Positions 10,034 to 18,122 of a stretch of DNA of 64,000 nucleotides are shown here, in pieces. The notes under the pieces are model-generated. The model ran no database searches. It saw nothing but the letters and a program-made list of their open reading frames with translations, and was not told the DNA's origin. The translations under genes and the position numbers were made by a program. The number at the start of each line of letters is the position of its first letter. Position 1 is the stretch's first letter. Source of the DNA: Microbacterium sp. 67-17 (GTDB lineage Bacteria; Actinomycetota; Actinomycetes; Actinomycetales; Microbacteriaceae); NCBI RefSeq assembly GCF_001898325.1, contig NZ_MKTR01000013.1, positions 1-64,000 on the forward strand, in the 5' to 3' direction.

Positions 10034-10598
10034 CGACCCCGTCGGTCAGGTTCTCACCGACGCCACACACGCTCTGCGCAACGACATTCAGGCGCTGGGG
10101 GTGCCAGCACCTGTCATCCTGATCGATGGGCGCAGCGGAGCTGGCAAGACGAGCCTCACCCGACTCCTTCTCGAACGTTGGCCGTTGGATGCCTCGCCGC
10201 AGTTGCTTGCTCTGGATTCGACGTACCCGGGATGGGACGGCCTGGATGCCGCCGTCGAGGATGTCACGCGCAACGTTCTGATCCCGCACGCGGCCGGGCA
10301 GCAGGGGCGCTGGCGGCGGTGGGACTGGGGTGCGGGTGAGTATGCGGAGTCCCATGGTGTGGACCCCGGGCTCGCGCTCGTGATCGAAGGATCCGGCATC
10401 CTCACCCCGGAAACGGCGATGCTTGCGGGGGTCAGGGTGTGGGTCGAATCGCCCGCGGACTCTCGACGCGAGCGTGCCCTCGAGCGCGATGGGGATACCT
10501 ACCGACCGCACTGGGAGCGCTGGGCCCGGCAGGAGGATGATCATGTCGCGCGTGATGATCCGGCCGCACACGCAACGCGGGTCTTCGTCGTGCCCTGA
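10008..10598 (+). CDS. P-loop NTPase, uridine-kinase-like
   Basis: About 196 aa from GTG 10008; TTG 9987 is an alternative, seven codons longer. A Walker A motif GRSGAGKTS is followed by LLALDSTYPGWDGLD and WDWGAGEYAESHGVDP, then LVIEGSGIL as the likely Walker B strand. RRERALERDGDTYRPHWERWARQE resembles the lid region of nucleoside and shikimate-type kinases. Small actinobacterial proteins of this kind are annotated as ATP-binding proteins. The substrate is unknown. The start lies inside the end of the preceding gene, so the two are probably co-translated. Confidence 0.65.
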   Translation: MSSAPSRSNDPVGQVLTDATHALRNDIQALGVPAPVILIDGRSGAGKTSLTRLLLERWPLDASPQLLALDSTYPGWDGLDAAVEDVTRNVLIPHAAGQQGRWRRWDWGAGEYAESHGVDPGLALVIEGSGILTPETAMLAGVRVWVESPADSRRERALERDGDTYRPHWERWARQEDDHVARDDPAAHATRVFVVP

Positions 10599-10619
10599 AC
10601 TGACCCGCGTCGCGCGTCG

Positions 10620-11123
10620 TCAGGATTCGCCGGAGTCCGCATCGATCGCTGTGATGAGGCTGTCGAGGCGGTAGCCGAGCCAGTCGTAGATCCCGAAACG
10701 GGGATCGGCGGCGTCGTGGTCGTCATCGGCCTGAATGCCGAGCCGCGTCGCCAGCACGAGCCGAATCGCCGACAGTGTGCGCAGCAGCGCGCTCACGTCA
10801 TCGGCACTCGCGTGCACGACAACCTCTTCCGTGAGTTCCGGGTCATCGGATGCGACCGGCATGGTCGGCAGCGTCGGGCGCAGGATGCCGAGAACCGTCT
10901 CTGCATCGGCGTGGCGGCGATCGAGGAGCTCACGCTCGGTCAGGCGACGGAACTCGCGAGCTGCAGCGTCGTCGTCGAGATACCCCTCGGGAACGAGACG
11001 TGCCACGGCGTCGTCGCTTGATGCGTCTGCCGTGGCGTCGAGGAGGTCCCGGAACTGCTCCGTCATCTGCGAGAGGTGCAGAGCCTCGATTCGTGTGATG
11101 GCCATGACGAGTTCTCGGGTCAT
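10620..11123 (-). CDS. DUF2017 family protein
   Basis: 167 aa, mostly helical and acidic. DUF2017 proteins are found almost always next to clpS in Actinobacteria, which is the case here. Its ATG overlaps the clpS stop (ATGA, 11120-11123), so it is translationally coupled to the adaptor. ERELLDRRHADAETVLGIL and LLRTLSAIRLVLATRLG are the most regular helices. Context suggests a part in ClpS-dependent proteolysis or its control, but no activity is known. Confidence 0.75.
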   Translation of the reverse strand: MTRELVMAITRIEALHLSQMTEQFRDLLDATADASSDDAVARLVPEGYLDDDAAAREFRRLTERELLDRRHADAETVLGILRPTLPTMPVASDDPELTEEVVVHASADDVSALLRTLSAIRLVLATRLGIQADDDHDAADPRFGIYDWLGYRLDSLITAIDADSGES

Positions 11124-11413
11124 GCCGAAGCCCTCCGCACAGTCGCCGAAAGCCCGTAGTCATGCATGGCATGAACGTGAAGCTCCATCTGCTCGCGCGC
11201 CCCCTCGGCAACCACCGCGTGGCCCTCGTGGTGCACGGCGAGCATCAGAGACTCGGCCCGCTCGGCGCTGAAGCCGAAGTAGCTGCGAAAGACGTGGGTG
11301 ACGTAGCTCATGAGGTTGACGGGGTCATTCCACACGACCGTCTGCCACGGCATGTCAGCGGCGTGGCGTGTGTCGACATCCTCATCGGCCCGAGGGAGTG
11401 TCGCGCTATTCAT
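11120..11413 (-). CDS. clpS: ATP-dependent Clp protease adaptor ClpS
   Basis: 97 aa. ClpS delivers N-degron substrates to ClpC/ClpA. Family hallmarks are TVVWNDPVNLMSYVTHVF, the ligand pocket segment, then AVHHEGHAVVAEGAREQMELHVHAMHDYGL. The start at 11413 was chosen because its ATG shares an A with the TGA of the upstream metallopeptidase gene (TGATG). An in-frame ATG nine bases upstream also exists. It forms a three-gene cluster: metallopeptidase, clpS, DUF2017. The unfoldase partner is elsewhere in the genome. Confidence 0.92.
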   Translation of the reverse strand: MNSATLPRADEDVDTRHAADMPWQTVVWNDPVNLMSYVTHVFRSYFGFSAERAESLMLAVHHEGHAVVAEGAREQMELHVHAMHDYGLSATVRRASA

Positions 11414-11763
11414 CAAGCCCATCCCAACTCGTGGAGTCGGTCATCGTCAATCCCGTAGAAGTGCGCGATTTCGTGCACGAGAGTCGTGTGGATCTCAGCG
11501 CGAAGCTCGTCCAGATCGTCGCATGCTGTCAGGTGCGCTTCACGATAGACGATGATCCGGTCGGGGAGCTCACCCACGCCATATCGGTCGCGTTCGGTGA
11601 GCGCCCACCCGTCGTACAAGCCGAGGAGGTCGAGGGAGCCATCCTCGCCGCGGTCTTCGACCACGAAGATGACGTTATCGAGTCCGTCGACCATGTCATC
11701 GGGCAGCCGGTCGAGTTCCTCCACCACCAGGCTCTCGAACGCGTCGGCATCCATCTCGATCAT
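11413..11763 (-). CDS. Zincin-like metallopeptidase (PF06262 family)
   Basis: 116 aa. The zinc motif is [18 protein letters not shown], a minimal zincin with an HExxH and a downstream third ligand region. The family is short, about 110-150 aa, and often lies beside clpS in Actinobacteria. The N-terminus is acidic ([20 protein letters not shown]). It may start at ATG 11763 or three codons later. Its stop codon overlaps the clpS start. The substrate is unknown, and the link with protein turnover is inferred from context. Confidence 0.82.
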   Translation of the reverse strand: MIEMDADAFESLVVEELDRLPDDMVDGLDNVIFVVEDRGEDGSLDLLGLYDGWALTERDRYGVGELPDRIIVYREAHLTACDDLDELRAEIHTTLVHEIAHFYGIDDDRLHELGWA

Positions 11764-11790
11764 CGTGCCCCGCGCCTCCCGCCACGTACT

Positions 11791-11866
11791 TGGTGCCCCC
11801 GACTGGACTCGAACCAGTAACCGTCGGATTAGAAGGCCGATGCTCTATCCATTGAGCTACGGAGGC
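11791..11866 (-). tRNA. tRNA-Arg (anticodon TCT)
   Basis: Cloverleaf readable on the minus strand: acceptor GCCTCCG / CGGGGGC with one G-T pair, D-arm TAGCTCAATGGATAGAGCA, anticodon loop CTTCTAA, T-loop GGTTCGAGTCC. The 3' CCA is encoded at 11791-11793. Confidence 0.95.
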
Positions 11867-11929
11867 GCATGCACCAGATTACCGGGAGCCGCCGCGGTTG
11901 CCGTGAGCGCCAGCTCTAGGATGGGCGGC

Positions 11930-12553
11930 ATGGCTTCGAGCGAGAACGACCGGCTGGTATGGATCGACTGTGAGATGACCGGACTGGATCTCGCCGTTGA
12001 CGAACTCGTCGAGATCGCTGTCATCGTCACCGACTTCGAGCTGCGTCCGCTGGATCCTGGTTTCCAGATCGTGATCAAGCCAGACGCCTCTGCGCTGGCG
12101 AACATGAACGATTTCGTCACCGCCATGCACGAGAAGTCTGGCCTGCTTGAGGAGATTCCGAACGGCGTCAGCGTTGCCGAGGCCGAGTTCGAGGTTCTCG
12201 AGTACATCCAGCGCTTCGTTCCCCTGGAGGGCAAGGCGCCGCTGGCGGGCAACACGATCGGCACTGACAGGATGTTCCTCGCGAAGTACATGCCGCGCGT
12301 CGATCGGTGGCTGCACTACCGCAATGTCGACGTCTCGAGCATCAAGGAACTGGCCAGGCGCTGGTACCCGCGCGCCTACATCCACGCTCCGGCGAAGGAT
12401 GGTGGACACCGTGCGCTTGCCGACATCAGTGAGTCCCTGCGTGAGCTTGCCTATTACCGCAGTGTCGTCTTCGTTCCCGAGCCGGGTCCGACCAGCGATG
12501 ACGCCAAGCAGGCAGCGGCCGCAGCCGTGTCGGCGTTCGCCCCCGGCGTGTGA
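11930..12553 (+). CDS. orn: Oligoribonuclease
   Basis: 207 aa DEDDh 3'-5' exoribonuclease that degrades diribonucleotides, including pGpG and other nanoRNAs. It shows Exo[11 protein letters not shown], the central [11 protein letters not shown] block (ExoII) and ExoIII with the catalytic histidine in [17 protein letters not shown] 11930 lies 7 nt after TAGGAT (11917-11922), so the message is probably leaderless. An in-frame ATG at 11921 is less likely. It ends 35 nt before tRNA-His. The alanine-rich C-terminal tail is ordinary for actinobacterial members. Confidence 0.95.
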   Translation: MASSENDRLVWIDCEMTGLDLAVDELVEIAVIVTDFELRPLDPGFQIVIKPDASALANMNDFVTAMHEKSGLLEEIPNGVSVAEAEFEVLEYIQRFVPLEGKAPLAGNTIGTDRMFLAKYMPRVDRWLHYRNVDVSSIKELARRWYPRAYIHAPAKDGGHRALADISESLRELAYYRSVVFVPEPGPTSDDAKQAAAAAVSAFAPGV

Positions 12554-12588
12554 GAGAATCTTTTGGTTGCGCACTCCGGTGCGCACAT

Positions 12589-12665
12589 GGTGGGTATAGC
12601 TCAGTTGGTAGAGCACCTGGTTGTGGTCCAGGGGGTCGCGGGTTCAAGTCCCGTTACTCACCCCA
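12589..12665 (+). tRNA. tRNA-His (anticodon GTG)
   Basis: Acceptor GTGGGTA / TACTCAC, anticodon loop TTGTGGT, T-loop GGTTCAAGTCC. G12589 can serve as the extra G-1 opposite discriminator C12662, the tRNA-His hallmark. CCA is encoded at 12663-12665. A small hairpin (TGCGCAC-TCCG-GTGCGCA, 12568-12585) lies just upstream. Confidence 0.95.
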
Positions 12666-12672
12666 AGTGGTC

Positions 12673-13305
12673 CTACCTCGGTGAAGCGAGGGGAGTGACC
12701 GGCGCTGAGGCGCTCGGTGAGGGCACCCGCTTTCGCTGGGTGTCCAGGAGCGGCAGCGTGATGTGAACGAGCGGGCCGATGGTCGCCGCGAATAGCACGG
12801 TGCCAAGACCTACCGTGCCTCCCAGAAGCCAACCGATGATCAGCACGGTCAGCTCGACGCTTGCGCGAGCTGCCCAGATCGGCATTCCGAACCGGCTGTG
12901 CAGGCCGGTCATGAGTCCGTCGCGCGGCCCCGGTCCGAAGCGTGCTCCGATATAGAGACCGGAGGCTATGGCGACGAGCAGGATGCCGCAGATGAGCACC
13001 CCGAGTTGAGCGAGGAATCCGGATACTGGCGGCAGAACCCACAGCGTGAGCTGCATCGCCGTTCCGAGAATCAGGATGTTGGCGAGAGTGCCGATTCCGG
13101 GGCGTTGGCGCAGTGGAATCCACAGCAGAAGGATCAACAGGCCGAGGATGTTCGTCATCCATCCGACGCCGATGCCGGTTCTGATCGACAGCCCCTCGGC
13201 CAGCACGGTCCAGGGGTCGACTCCCAGTCCAGCATCCACCGTCAGCGCAGCTCCGACCCCGTAGAGGGGGAGCCCGATGAGAAGTTGCAGGATGCGGCGA
13301 GGCAT
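12673..13305 (-). CDS. yczE: YczE-type integral membrane protein
   Basis: 210 aa from ATG 13305, with about five or six hydrophobic segments beginning at residue 5 (ILQLLIGLPLYGVGAAL). The loop motifs VDAGLGVDPWTVLAEGLS and ARFGPGPRDGLMTGL are characteristic of the YczE family. It is divergent from a MocR-type regulator of the YczR group with a palindrome between them, the arrangement described for YczR/YczE pairs. Its transport or signalling function is unknown. A much longer upstream reading frame exists but runs through the regulator's promoter and start, so it was not used. Confidence 0.8.
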   Translation of the reverse strand: MPRRILQLLIGLPLYGVGAALTVDAGLGVDPWTVLAEGLSIRTGIGVGWMTNILGLLILLLWIPLRQRPGIGTLANILILGTAMQLTLWVLPPVSGFLAQLGVLICGILLVAIASGLYIGARFGPGPRDGLMTGLHSRFGMPIWAARASVELTVLIIGWLLGGTVGLGTVLFAATIGPLVHITLPLLDTQRKRVPSPSASAPVTPLASPR

Positions 13306-13326
13306 GGCACCATCCAAGACCAGAAG

Positions 13327-13347
13327 TGGACTGATGTGACCAGTCCA
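13327..13347. promoter_or_regulatory. Palindromic operator between yczE and yczR
   Basis: TGGACT, a 9-nt spacer, then AGTCCA: perfect 6-bp arms 15 nt apart. The element ends 17 nt before the yczR start codon and lies 22 nt from the yczE start. Flanking ACCAG repeats (13319-13323 and 13339-13343) add a direct-repeat component, as reported for MocR-family sites. Confidence 0.6.
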
Positions 13348-13364
13348 ATAGGGAAGGAGTGGCC

Positions 13365-14789
13365 ATGGAATCGCGAATGTCCGCGCGATCGCTGACCCTC
13401 GCGCTGGGTGGATGGCGCACGCGGGAACCGGCATACGAGGCCCTCGCCGACGGCATCCGGCTGCTCTGCTTGGACAACCGCATAGCGCCGAGGACCGCGC
13501 TTCCCGCGGAGCGCGAACTTGCATCTGCCCTTCGGATCAGCCGTAGCACCGTGTCGATGGCCTATCAGAGCCTTCGTGACTCCGGTCACATCAGCAGCCT
13601 GCGCGGGTCGGGAAGCGTGACTCTCCCGCTCGGCCGACGTGAGGTCGCGCGGGTGCTCGGGACCGAGGGCACAATCGACTTGCAGCAGGCGAGCCCGCCA
13701 GCCTGGCCCGGCCTTGCCGGGCACATGGCCGAGGTTGCCGCCGATGCGGCGACTCTCGCCTCGCGCTCGGGGTACGACGTTCTCGGACGCGCTGAGCTCA
13801 GGGAAGCGATCGCAGAGCAGTTCCGCGCTCGTGGACTGCCGACCGAGTCGCGCCAGATCATGATCACCCCGGGAGCCCAAAGCGCGATCCATCTGCTCGC
13901 GAGCGTGCTCATCGGCCGCGGCGACCGCGTCGCGATCGAGACACCCACGTATCCGCATGCAGCAGACGCGCTGCGTCGCGCCGGCGGACGGCTCGTCGGC
14001 ATCCCCGTGACAGCCGAAGACGGTTGGGATCTGGAGCGCGTTGCGGAATCGTTCGCTCGCACTCGCCCCTCTCTCGCTTATCTCATGCCGGACTTCCAGA
14101 ACCCGACGGGGCGCAGTATGTCGGCGCACGAGCGCGAGACCATCATGATGGCGGCGGCAGGCTCAGGAACTCGGCTTGTGATCGATGAGACCACGGCCGA
14201 CCTCGACATCGATCGCGGGAATCACGACCGCGGCTTCCACGGGACCGACGAGTCTCTCGTGGTGCGCGTCGGGTCGCTCGGCAAGACAGTGTGGGGCGGC
14301 TTACGGGTCGGATGGATCCGGACCGATCACGACCTCATCGACCGGCTTGTGCAGGAACGCCCGGCGTATGACCTCGGTACCCCCGAGTTCGAGCAGGCTG
14401 TAGCAACGGGGCTGATCCCGCGGCTGCCCGAGATCGCCCGCCATCGCGGTGAGTTCCTGCGCGAGGGACGGGATGCTCTGGTGTCAGCACTTTCGGAGTC
14501 GCTTCCGGAGTGGCGCGTGCCCTCGGTTGATGGGGGAGTCGCCCTCTGGGTAGAACTCAACGCGCCGTTGAGTTCGGCGCTGGTGCTCCAAGCCAGGACG
14601 GCCGGACTGCTCCTGTCGGCCGGTCCGAGGTTCGCGCCAGATGGCGGAAACGAACGGCACCTACGCATTCCGTTTACCGCACCCCCCGGCGACCTGCGCC
14701 GGGCCGTCGAGATTCTTGCGGACGTCTGGCCGGGCGTGCTTCGAGATGCTCCGCACGGTGTCCGGGACCTCTGGAGCTCACCGGTCTGA
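13365..14789 (+). CDS. yczR: MocR-family transcriptional regulator (YczR type)
   Basis: 474 aa fusion of an N-terminal GntR winged helix (about residues 15-90, with PAERELASALRISRSTVSMAYQSL) and a fold-type I aminotransferase-like domain. PLP-domain features are MPDFQNPTGR, VIDETTADLDID and SLGKTVWGGLRVGW, where Lys307 is the likely PLP-binding lysine. GGGAAGGAG at 13351-13359 is a strong ribosome binding site for ATG 13365. It should regulate the divergent yczE in response to a PLP-type ligand. The ligand is unknown. Confidence 0.85.
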   Translation: MESRMSARSLTLALGGWRTREPAYEALADGIRLLCLDNRIAPRTALPAERELASALRISRSTVSMAYQSLRDSGHISSLRGSGSVTLPLGRREVARVLGTEGTIDLQQASPPAWPGLAGHMAEVAADAATLASRSGYDVLGRAELREAIAEQFRARGLPTESRQIMITPGAQSAIHLLASVLIGRGDRVAIETPTYPHAADALRRAGGRLVGIPVTAEDGWDLERVAESFARTRPSLAYLMPDFQNPTGRSMSAHERETIMMAAAGSGTRLVIDETTADLDIDRGNHDRGFHGTDESLVVRVGSLGKTVWGGLRVGWIRTDHDLIDRLVQERPAYDLGTPEFEQAVATGLIPRLPEIARHRGEFLREGRDALVSALSESLPEWRVPSVDGGVALWVELNAPLSSALVLQARTAGLLLSAGPRFAPDGGNERHLRIPFTAPPGDLRRAVEILADVWPGVLRDAPHGVRDLWSSPV

Positions 14790-14811
14790 GTCGCCGACCT
14801 CGGGACAGACG

Positions 14812-15030
14812 TCAGGTCGACAGCAGGAGGGCCTCGACGGCGTCATCCCGGTTCCAGAACTGTCCAAGCGCATGGAACTGCCGGTCGCTCGGGTGGAAGC
14901 GCTTCACCGAGAAGTGTTCGCCCTGGGCGTCTCGACCGACGCGTACGTGACCGATCGGGCCCCGCCCGGGATCGACCACACGCCAAGCGTCGATCCCGAT
15001 CGGTATGAGCTGTAGGTGTGTTGCCTGCAT
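14812..15030 (-). CDS. Small hypothetical protein
   Basis: 72 aa. The start ATG 15030 has an excellent GGAGGGGAG site 7 nt upstream. The sequence reads as a compact beta-rich unit (LQLIPIGIDAWRVVDP, GPIGHVRV, GEHFSVKRF) followed by one helix (FWNRDDAVEALLLS). I do not recognise a family with certainty. Similar short proteins occur in Microbacteriaceae. It is convergent with yczR and divergent from msrA, so it is transcribed alone. Confidence 0.6.
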   Translation of the reverse strand: MQATHLQLIPIGIDAWRVVDPGRGPIGHVRVGRDAQGEHFSVKRFHPSDRQFHALGQFWNRDDAVEALLLST

Positions 15031-15153
15031 CCGTATCTCCCCTCCATGATCGAACATAAGTCCGACCACCGACATGTCGCGGGGAACAGGGGTACGCGCG
15101 AGACTGTTGTTCCCAGTGGCGCCCCGAACCCGGCGCCACAACAAGGAGAAATC

Positions 15154-15678
15154 ATGCACACGTTCGTTCTCGCAGGCGGCTGCTTCTGGTGTCTCGACGC
15201 GGCTTACCGTGCTCTTCGCGGAGTCTCGTCGGTCGTTTCGGGTTATGTCGGCGGCACCGTCGAGAACCCCTCCTATGAGCAGGTCTGCACGGGCCGCACC
15301 GGGCACGCTGAGGCCGTCGCGGTCACCTTCGATCCCGACGTCATCTCCGACGACGTGATCCTGGATGCTTTCTTCACGATGCACGACCCGCGCCAGCTGA
15401 ACCGACAGGGAAACGACATCGGAACCCAGTACCGCAGCGCGATGTTTCCCGCCGACGATCATCAGCGGGAGCTCTTCGAGGCTGCGCGCGATCGCGCGGC
15501 TGAGTGGTGGGACGGCGGAATCGTCACGACGATCGAGCCCCTCGGTGAGTTCTACGCCGCGGAGGAGTATCACCAGGACTTCTTCGCGAAGAACCCTACG
15601 CAGGGGTACTGCCTGGCGGTCGCCGTCCCCAAGGTGAACAAGGTGCGGGCGCGCTTCTCGGAGTACGTCACGGCCTGA
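15154..15678 (+). CDS. msrA: Peptide-methionine (S)-S-oxide reductase
   Basis: 174 aa. It reduces methionine-S-sulfoxide in proteins and depends on thioredoxin for recycling. The catalytic GCFWC motif is at residues 9-13. The substrate-binding GYVGGTVENPSYEQVCTGRTGHAEAV block and the YHQDFF region with the conserved EEYHQ follow. The C-terminal Cys in QGYCLAV probably acts in disulfide relay. AAGGAGAA precedes ATG 15154. No msrB is adjacent. Confidence 0.93.
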   Translation: MHTFVLAGGCFWCLDAAYRALRGVSSVVSGYVGGTVENPSYEQVCTGRTGHAEAVAVTFDPDVISDDVILDAFFTMHDPRQLNRQGNDIGTQYRSAMFPADDHQRELFEAARDRAAEWWDGGIVTTIEPLGEFYAAEEYHQDFFAKNPTQGYCLAVAVPKVNKVRARFSEYVTA

Positions 15679-15770
15679 GTTCTCCTCCCCAGGTACGCCG
15701 CTACGGCACCTGTGCACTGCTCACCATGGCGGTGCGTCACGGGTCGTGCCGATCGGCGAGCCTGATCTCA

Positions 15771-15805
15771 GCGCTGGTACCCGACGGGCACTCGGGTACC
15801 AGCGC
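15771..15805 (+). terminator. Strong hairpin between msrA and ssb
   Basis: Perfect 14-bp stem (GCGCTGGTACCCGA with its complement) and a 7-nt loop. It lies 92 nt after the msrA stop and 33 nt before the ssb start. It may end msrA transcription, or act in the ssb leader. There is no T-run. Confidence 0.6.
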
Positions 15806-15838
15806 AGCCCGGAACCGATCCGGGCGGGAAAGGGAGAA

Positions 15839-16315
15839 ATGCACGACACCATCACCGTTATGGGAAATGTCGCGGGAGACCCGGAGTTCAAGATCACGGC
15901 CGGAGGTCTCGCGGTCGTGAACTTTCGGCTCGGGAGCGCGCAGCGGCGCCTCGATCGCCCGACCGGCACCTGGGTCGACGATGGAACGAACTGGTACAAC
16001 GTCTCCGCTTTCCGGGGACTCGCCGAACACATCGCGGCTTCGGTCACGAAGGGGCAGCCGCTGGTGGTCACCGGACGGCTGCGACTTCGCCCGTGGGAAG
16101 CCGGTGGCAAGAAGGGTGTCAGCATCGATATCGACGCCGACACCGTGGGCCATGATCTGCGGTGGGGCACCACGACCTATACGAAGCAGGGGACGGCACA
16201 GGCGGCCGCGTCCTCGGCGGCGACGAGTGCCACCGAAGGTGAGGATGCCTGGGCTGCGCCGGGCCTCGACAGCGCCGCCTCGGCTGTCCCGGTCGGTGGC
16301 GAGACCCCGTTCTAG
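15839..16315 (+). CDS. ssb: Single-stranded DNA-binding protein, accessory paralogue
   Basis: 158 aa. An OB fold over residues 1-110 has HDTITVMGNVAGDPEFKITAGGLAVVNFRL, NWYNVSAFRGLAEHI and KGQPLVVTGRLRLRPWE. A low-complexity Ala/Ser tail ends GGETPF. The terminal Pro-Phe that docks SSB partners is kept, but the usual acidic DDDIPF tip is reduced to one Glu. The gene is not beside rpsF/rpsR as the replicative ssb usually is. It is therefore probably a second SSB for repair or natural transformation, which is inference. AGGGAGAA is the ribosome binding site for ATG 15839. Confidence 0.85.
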   Translation: MHDTITVMGNVAGDPEFKITAGGLAVVNFRLGSAQRRLDRPTGTWVDDGTNWYNVSAFRGLAEHIAASVTKGQPLVVTGRLRLRPWEAGGKKGVSIDIDADTVGHDLRWGTTTYTKQGTAQAAASSAATSATEGEDAWAAPGLDSAASAVPVGGETPF

Positions 16316-16358
16316 GCTCCCAGCGTGCAGTCGGCGGAGGGGCTCTAGACTCCTCTGC

Positions 16359-16880
16359 GTGTGCGCCGATCGACTGACAACCCGGTTCGTGCCGGCGAGA
16401 GCTCTCCGATCCGGCGTTGTCGTCGGACTACTCGGGGCGGCTCTGGCAGCCGGTGTTCTCGCTGGATGCACTGCAGCGCCCACGCCGTCGCCGACACCGA
16501 CGGTGAGCGTCACGCCGACGCCCACCGAAACAGCCCCAGCTGCACCGCAACAGGTGAGTGAGGCAACGACAGCCGATGAGGCCCTGCCCTTTTTCACCGA
16601 CGTCGTTGCAGCCGTGTGGGCGACGGATCAGCGCTTCCAGGGACGCGCCTACATCGATGGTCTCACTCAGGTCGGGTTCGACAAATCGGCAATGGAGGTC
16701 ACGTACGACGAGTCGACTGTCGGGAACCCGGCTGAGAGCATCCAGTTCTCGGTCCGGTGGGGCGAGGAATGCCTAGTCGGTCAGGTCGGCCCTTCGACGG
16801 GAGACCCCGTGGTGGCCGTCATGCCGGGCCTCGAGACCGGCCTATGCCTGATCGGAGACACCCGACCCATCGACTGGTGA
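16359..16880 (+). CDS. Hypothetical lipoprotein
   Basis: 173 aa. A basic N-region and hydrophobic stretch lead to the lipobox VLAGC (Cys37). A Pro/Thr-rich linker (PTPSPTPTVSVTPTPTET) follows, then a small globular domain with two cysteines (GEECLVGQVG and GLCLIGDT) that may pair outside the membrane. GTG 16359 is preferred because TAGACT lies 7 nt upstream (leaderless). The domain is not assigned to a known family. In the ancestral order it would directly precede ettA. Confidence 0.7.
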   Translation: MCADRLTTRFVPARALRSGVVVGLLGAALAAGVLAGCTAAPTPSPTPTVSVTPTPTETAPAAPQQVSEATTADEALPFFTDVVAAVWATDQRFQGRAYIDGLTQVGFDKSAMEVTYDESTVGNPAESIQFSVRWGEECLVGQVGPSTGDPVVAVMPGLETGLCLIGDTRPIDW

Positions 16881-16921
16881 CGCGCGGGCGACACTCGGGC
16901 GGCCCGTAGACTGGTCGGGCT

Positions 16922-16960
16922 ATGGCTGAGTACATCTATCATGACCTATTGCGCGGCTAA
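16922..16960 (+). pseudogene. Stranded 5' end of ettA (old start codon and promoter)
   Basis: ATG 16922 begins MAEYIY, identical to the first six residues of the intact ettA at 19174, then leaves the frame and stops after 12 codons. Upstream, TAGACT (16907-16912) looks like the original ettA promoter. The homology ends at 16941, where the inserted elements begin. The unit is the left junction of an insertion into ettA. Confidence 0.8.
16931..16941 (+). repeat. att-like repeat, copy 1
   Basis: TACATCTATCA, corresponding to codons 4-7 (YIYQ) of ettA. Left junction of the insertion. Confidence 0.75.
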
Positions 16961-16973
16961 ACGAGAGCGCTGA

Positions 16974-17858
16974 CTAGGTGAGACCTGACTCGTTGTAAGC
17001 CTTAGCAGCCGAGGCGATTGCCCTTTGCTGTTCCTCGGTGAAGAGAGGCATGGGCGAGCTGATCGCGAAACCTACACCGCACCGCTCAAGCCAATTGTTT
17101 CGCAGGACGCCACCCATGAGAGTGGTGTGATCCGGGTGAAGGACTACGCGCCCGTCCGTGGTGGTGTCGGTGATGCTGGCGACCGTGACCGGGAAAGTCA
17201 GCCGATTTAGGGCCGACATGTGCGAAGCCGCCCCGGGAAACCGCCGGACAAACTCCTCTGCATCGGGAACTTCGCGGTACTCGATGCCAAAGTAGTCTCC
17301 GTTCGTGTACCGGACGGACAGTGCTCGACCCCCCGGTGGGCTGACAATCTCTCGCACGTCGCCGGGAGTGACTATCCAGGTGTTCTCCTGGATGCGAGTT
17401 CGTCCCCGTGGAGGCATGTCGTAGTTGAGCATAAGTTCCCCCAACTGGTTTCGACTGAACCAAATTGAGGGAATACCATCAATTTCGACGAGCACGGGAG
17501 TCTCGACAAAGAAGGTCCCGCCAGCGTGCACGACGATCTCGTGACGCATCCAGTCGAAGCGACCGCTGATCTCGGTCTCGTGCTTGGCGGCTTCGGACTT
17601 GAAGCGACGCAGCTGCTCATCTGTGTATGCGCCGTTGTCAGCTTTGTCGGCGTGTTCGCGACACAGTGCGATCATCCCCTCTACTCGATGGTGGTGTTCG
17701 ATCCTCCATGGCGGATCGAAGTGATGCCACGTGAGGTAGGGGCTGCCGCATACGGACCCGTCGACGGGCACCGGGCAATGGAATCGAACCTCTTGGCGTA
17801 GATGCGTCAGCACAGCTGCTGGCGGTCGTCGTCCGACGTGGCTGAGACCCTGCGACAT
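16974..17858 (-). CDS. HNH-nuclease-domain protein of element 1
   Basis: 294 aa. The N-terminal zinc/HNH region has Cys28 and Cys37, then TWHHFDPPW (His45, His46), EHHHRVEGMIALCREH (His55-57, Cys66, His69) and a KADNGAYTDEQLRRFK helix. This matches HNH nucleases with a treble-clef zinc site. Residues about 105-270 are a beta-rich domain I cannot assign. ATG 17858 is 6 nt after TAGCAT on the minus strand, so the gene is probably leaderless. It is the only gene of its element. A restriction or defence role is possible but is inference from the HNH motif and mobile context. Confidence 0.7.
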   Translation of the reverse strand: MSQGLSHVGRRPPAAVLTHLRQEVRFHCPVPVDGSVCGSPYLTWHHFDPPWRIEHHHRVEGMIALCREHADKADNGAYTDEQLRRFKSEAAKHETEISGRFDWMRHEIVVHAGGTFFVETPVLVEIDGIPSIWFSRNQLGELMLNYDMPPRGRTRIQENTWIVTPGDVREIVSPPGGRALSVRYTNGDYFGIEYREVPDAEEFVRRFPGAASHMSALNRLTFPVTVASITDTTTDGRVVLHPDHTTLMGGVLRNNWLERCGVGFAISSPMPLFTEEQQRAIASAAKAYNESGLT

Positions 17859-18122
17859 GTTCCGATGCTACGGAAGGTCCAGTCTCGCGGCACATAATCT
17901 CGATCAGAGTGCCGCGAATGCGGCCAAATTCGATAGCTGACCGAACGTCCACGATCATCACTTTCGCTGCCTGCTGCCCCGCCCGATCAAGACCCAGACT
18001 GCAACTAGGCTTGTGGGGGACCTGTGCGCGTCGGAAGCTCCGACCGCGATGCGAAACGCTCGCGCTGACCTCTGCACGCTGCGCCAAGAACGAAACTGGA
18101 GAGACCCAGGTATGGAATACAT
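17859..18122. other. Noncoding right part of element 1
   Basis: 264 bases between the HNH gene promoter and the second att-like repeat. A minus-strand reading frame overlaps it but also overlaps the HNH gene and has no family features. The sequence is less GC-rich in places (GCGGCACATAATCTCGATCAGAG) than the surrounding core genes. I see no hairpin terminator or RNA gene in it. It presumably contains the element's end sequences. Confidence 0.4.

Larger units (their letters stand above)
16931..18122. mobile_element. Single-gene element 1 inserted at the ettA 5' end
   Basis: About 1.19 kb between the first and second copies of the TACATCTA(T/G)CA repeat. It carries one leaderless gene for an HNH protein on the minus strand and about 260 bp of noncoding DNA. 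Its left end (repeat, then TGACCTATT) matches 18 of 20 bases of the left end of element 2. Its right end (GAATACATCTA) matches the right end of element 2. No integrase or transposase is encoded. Confidence 0.6.
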
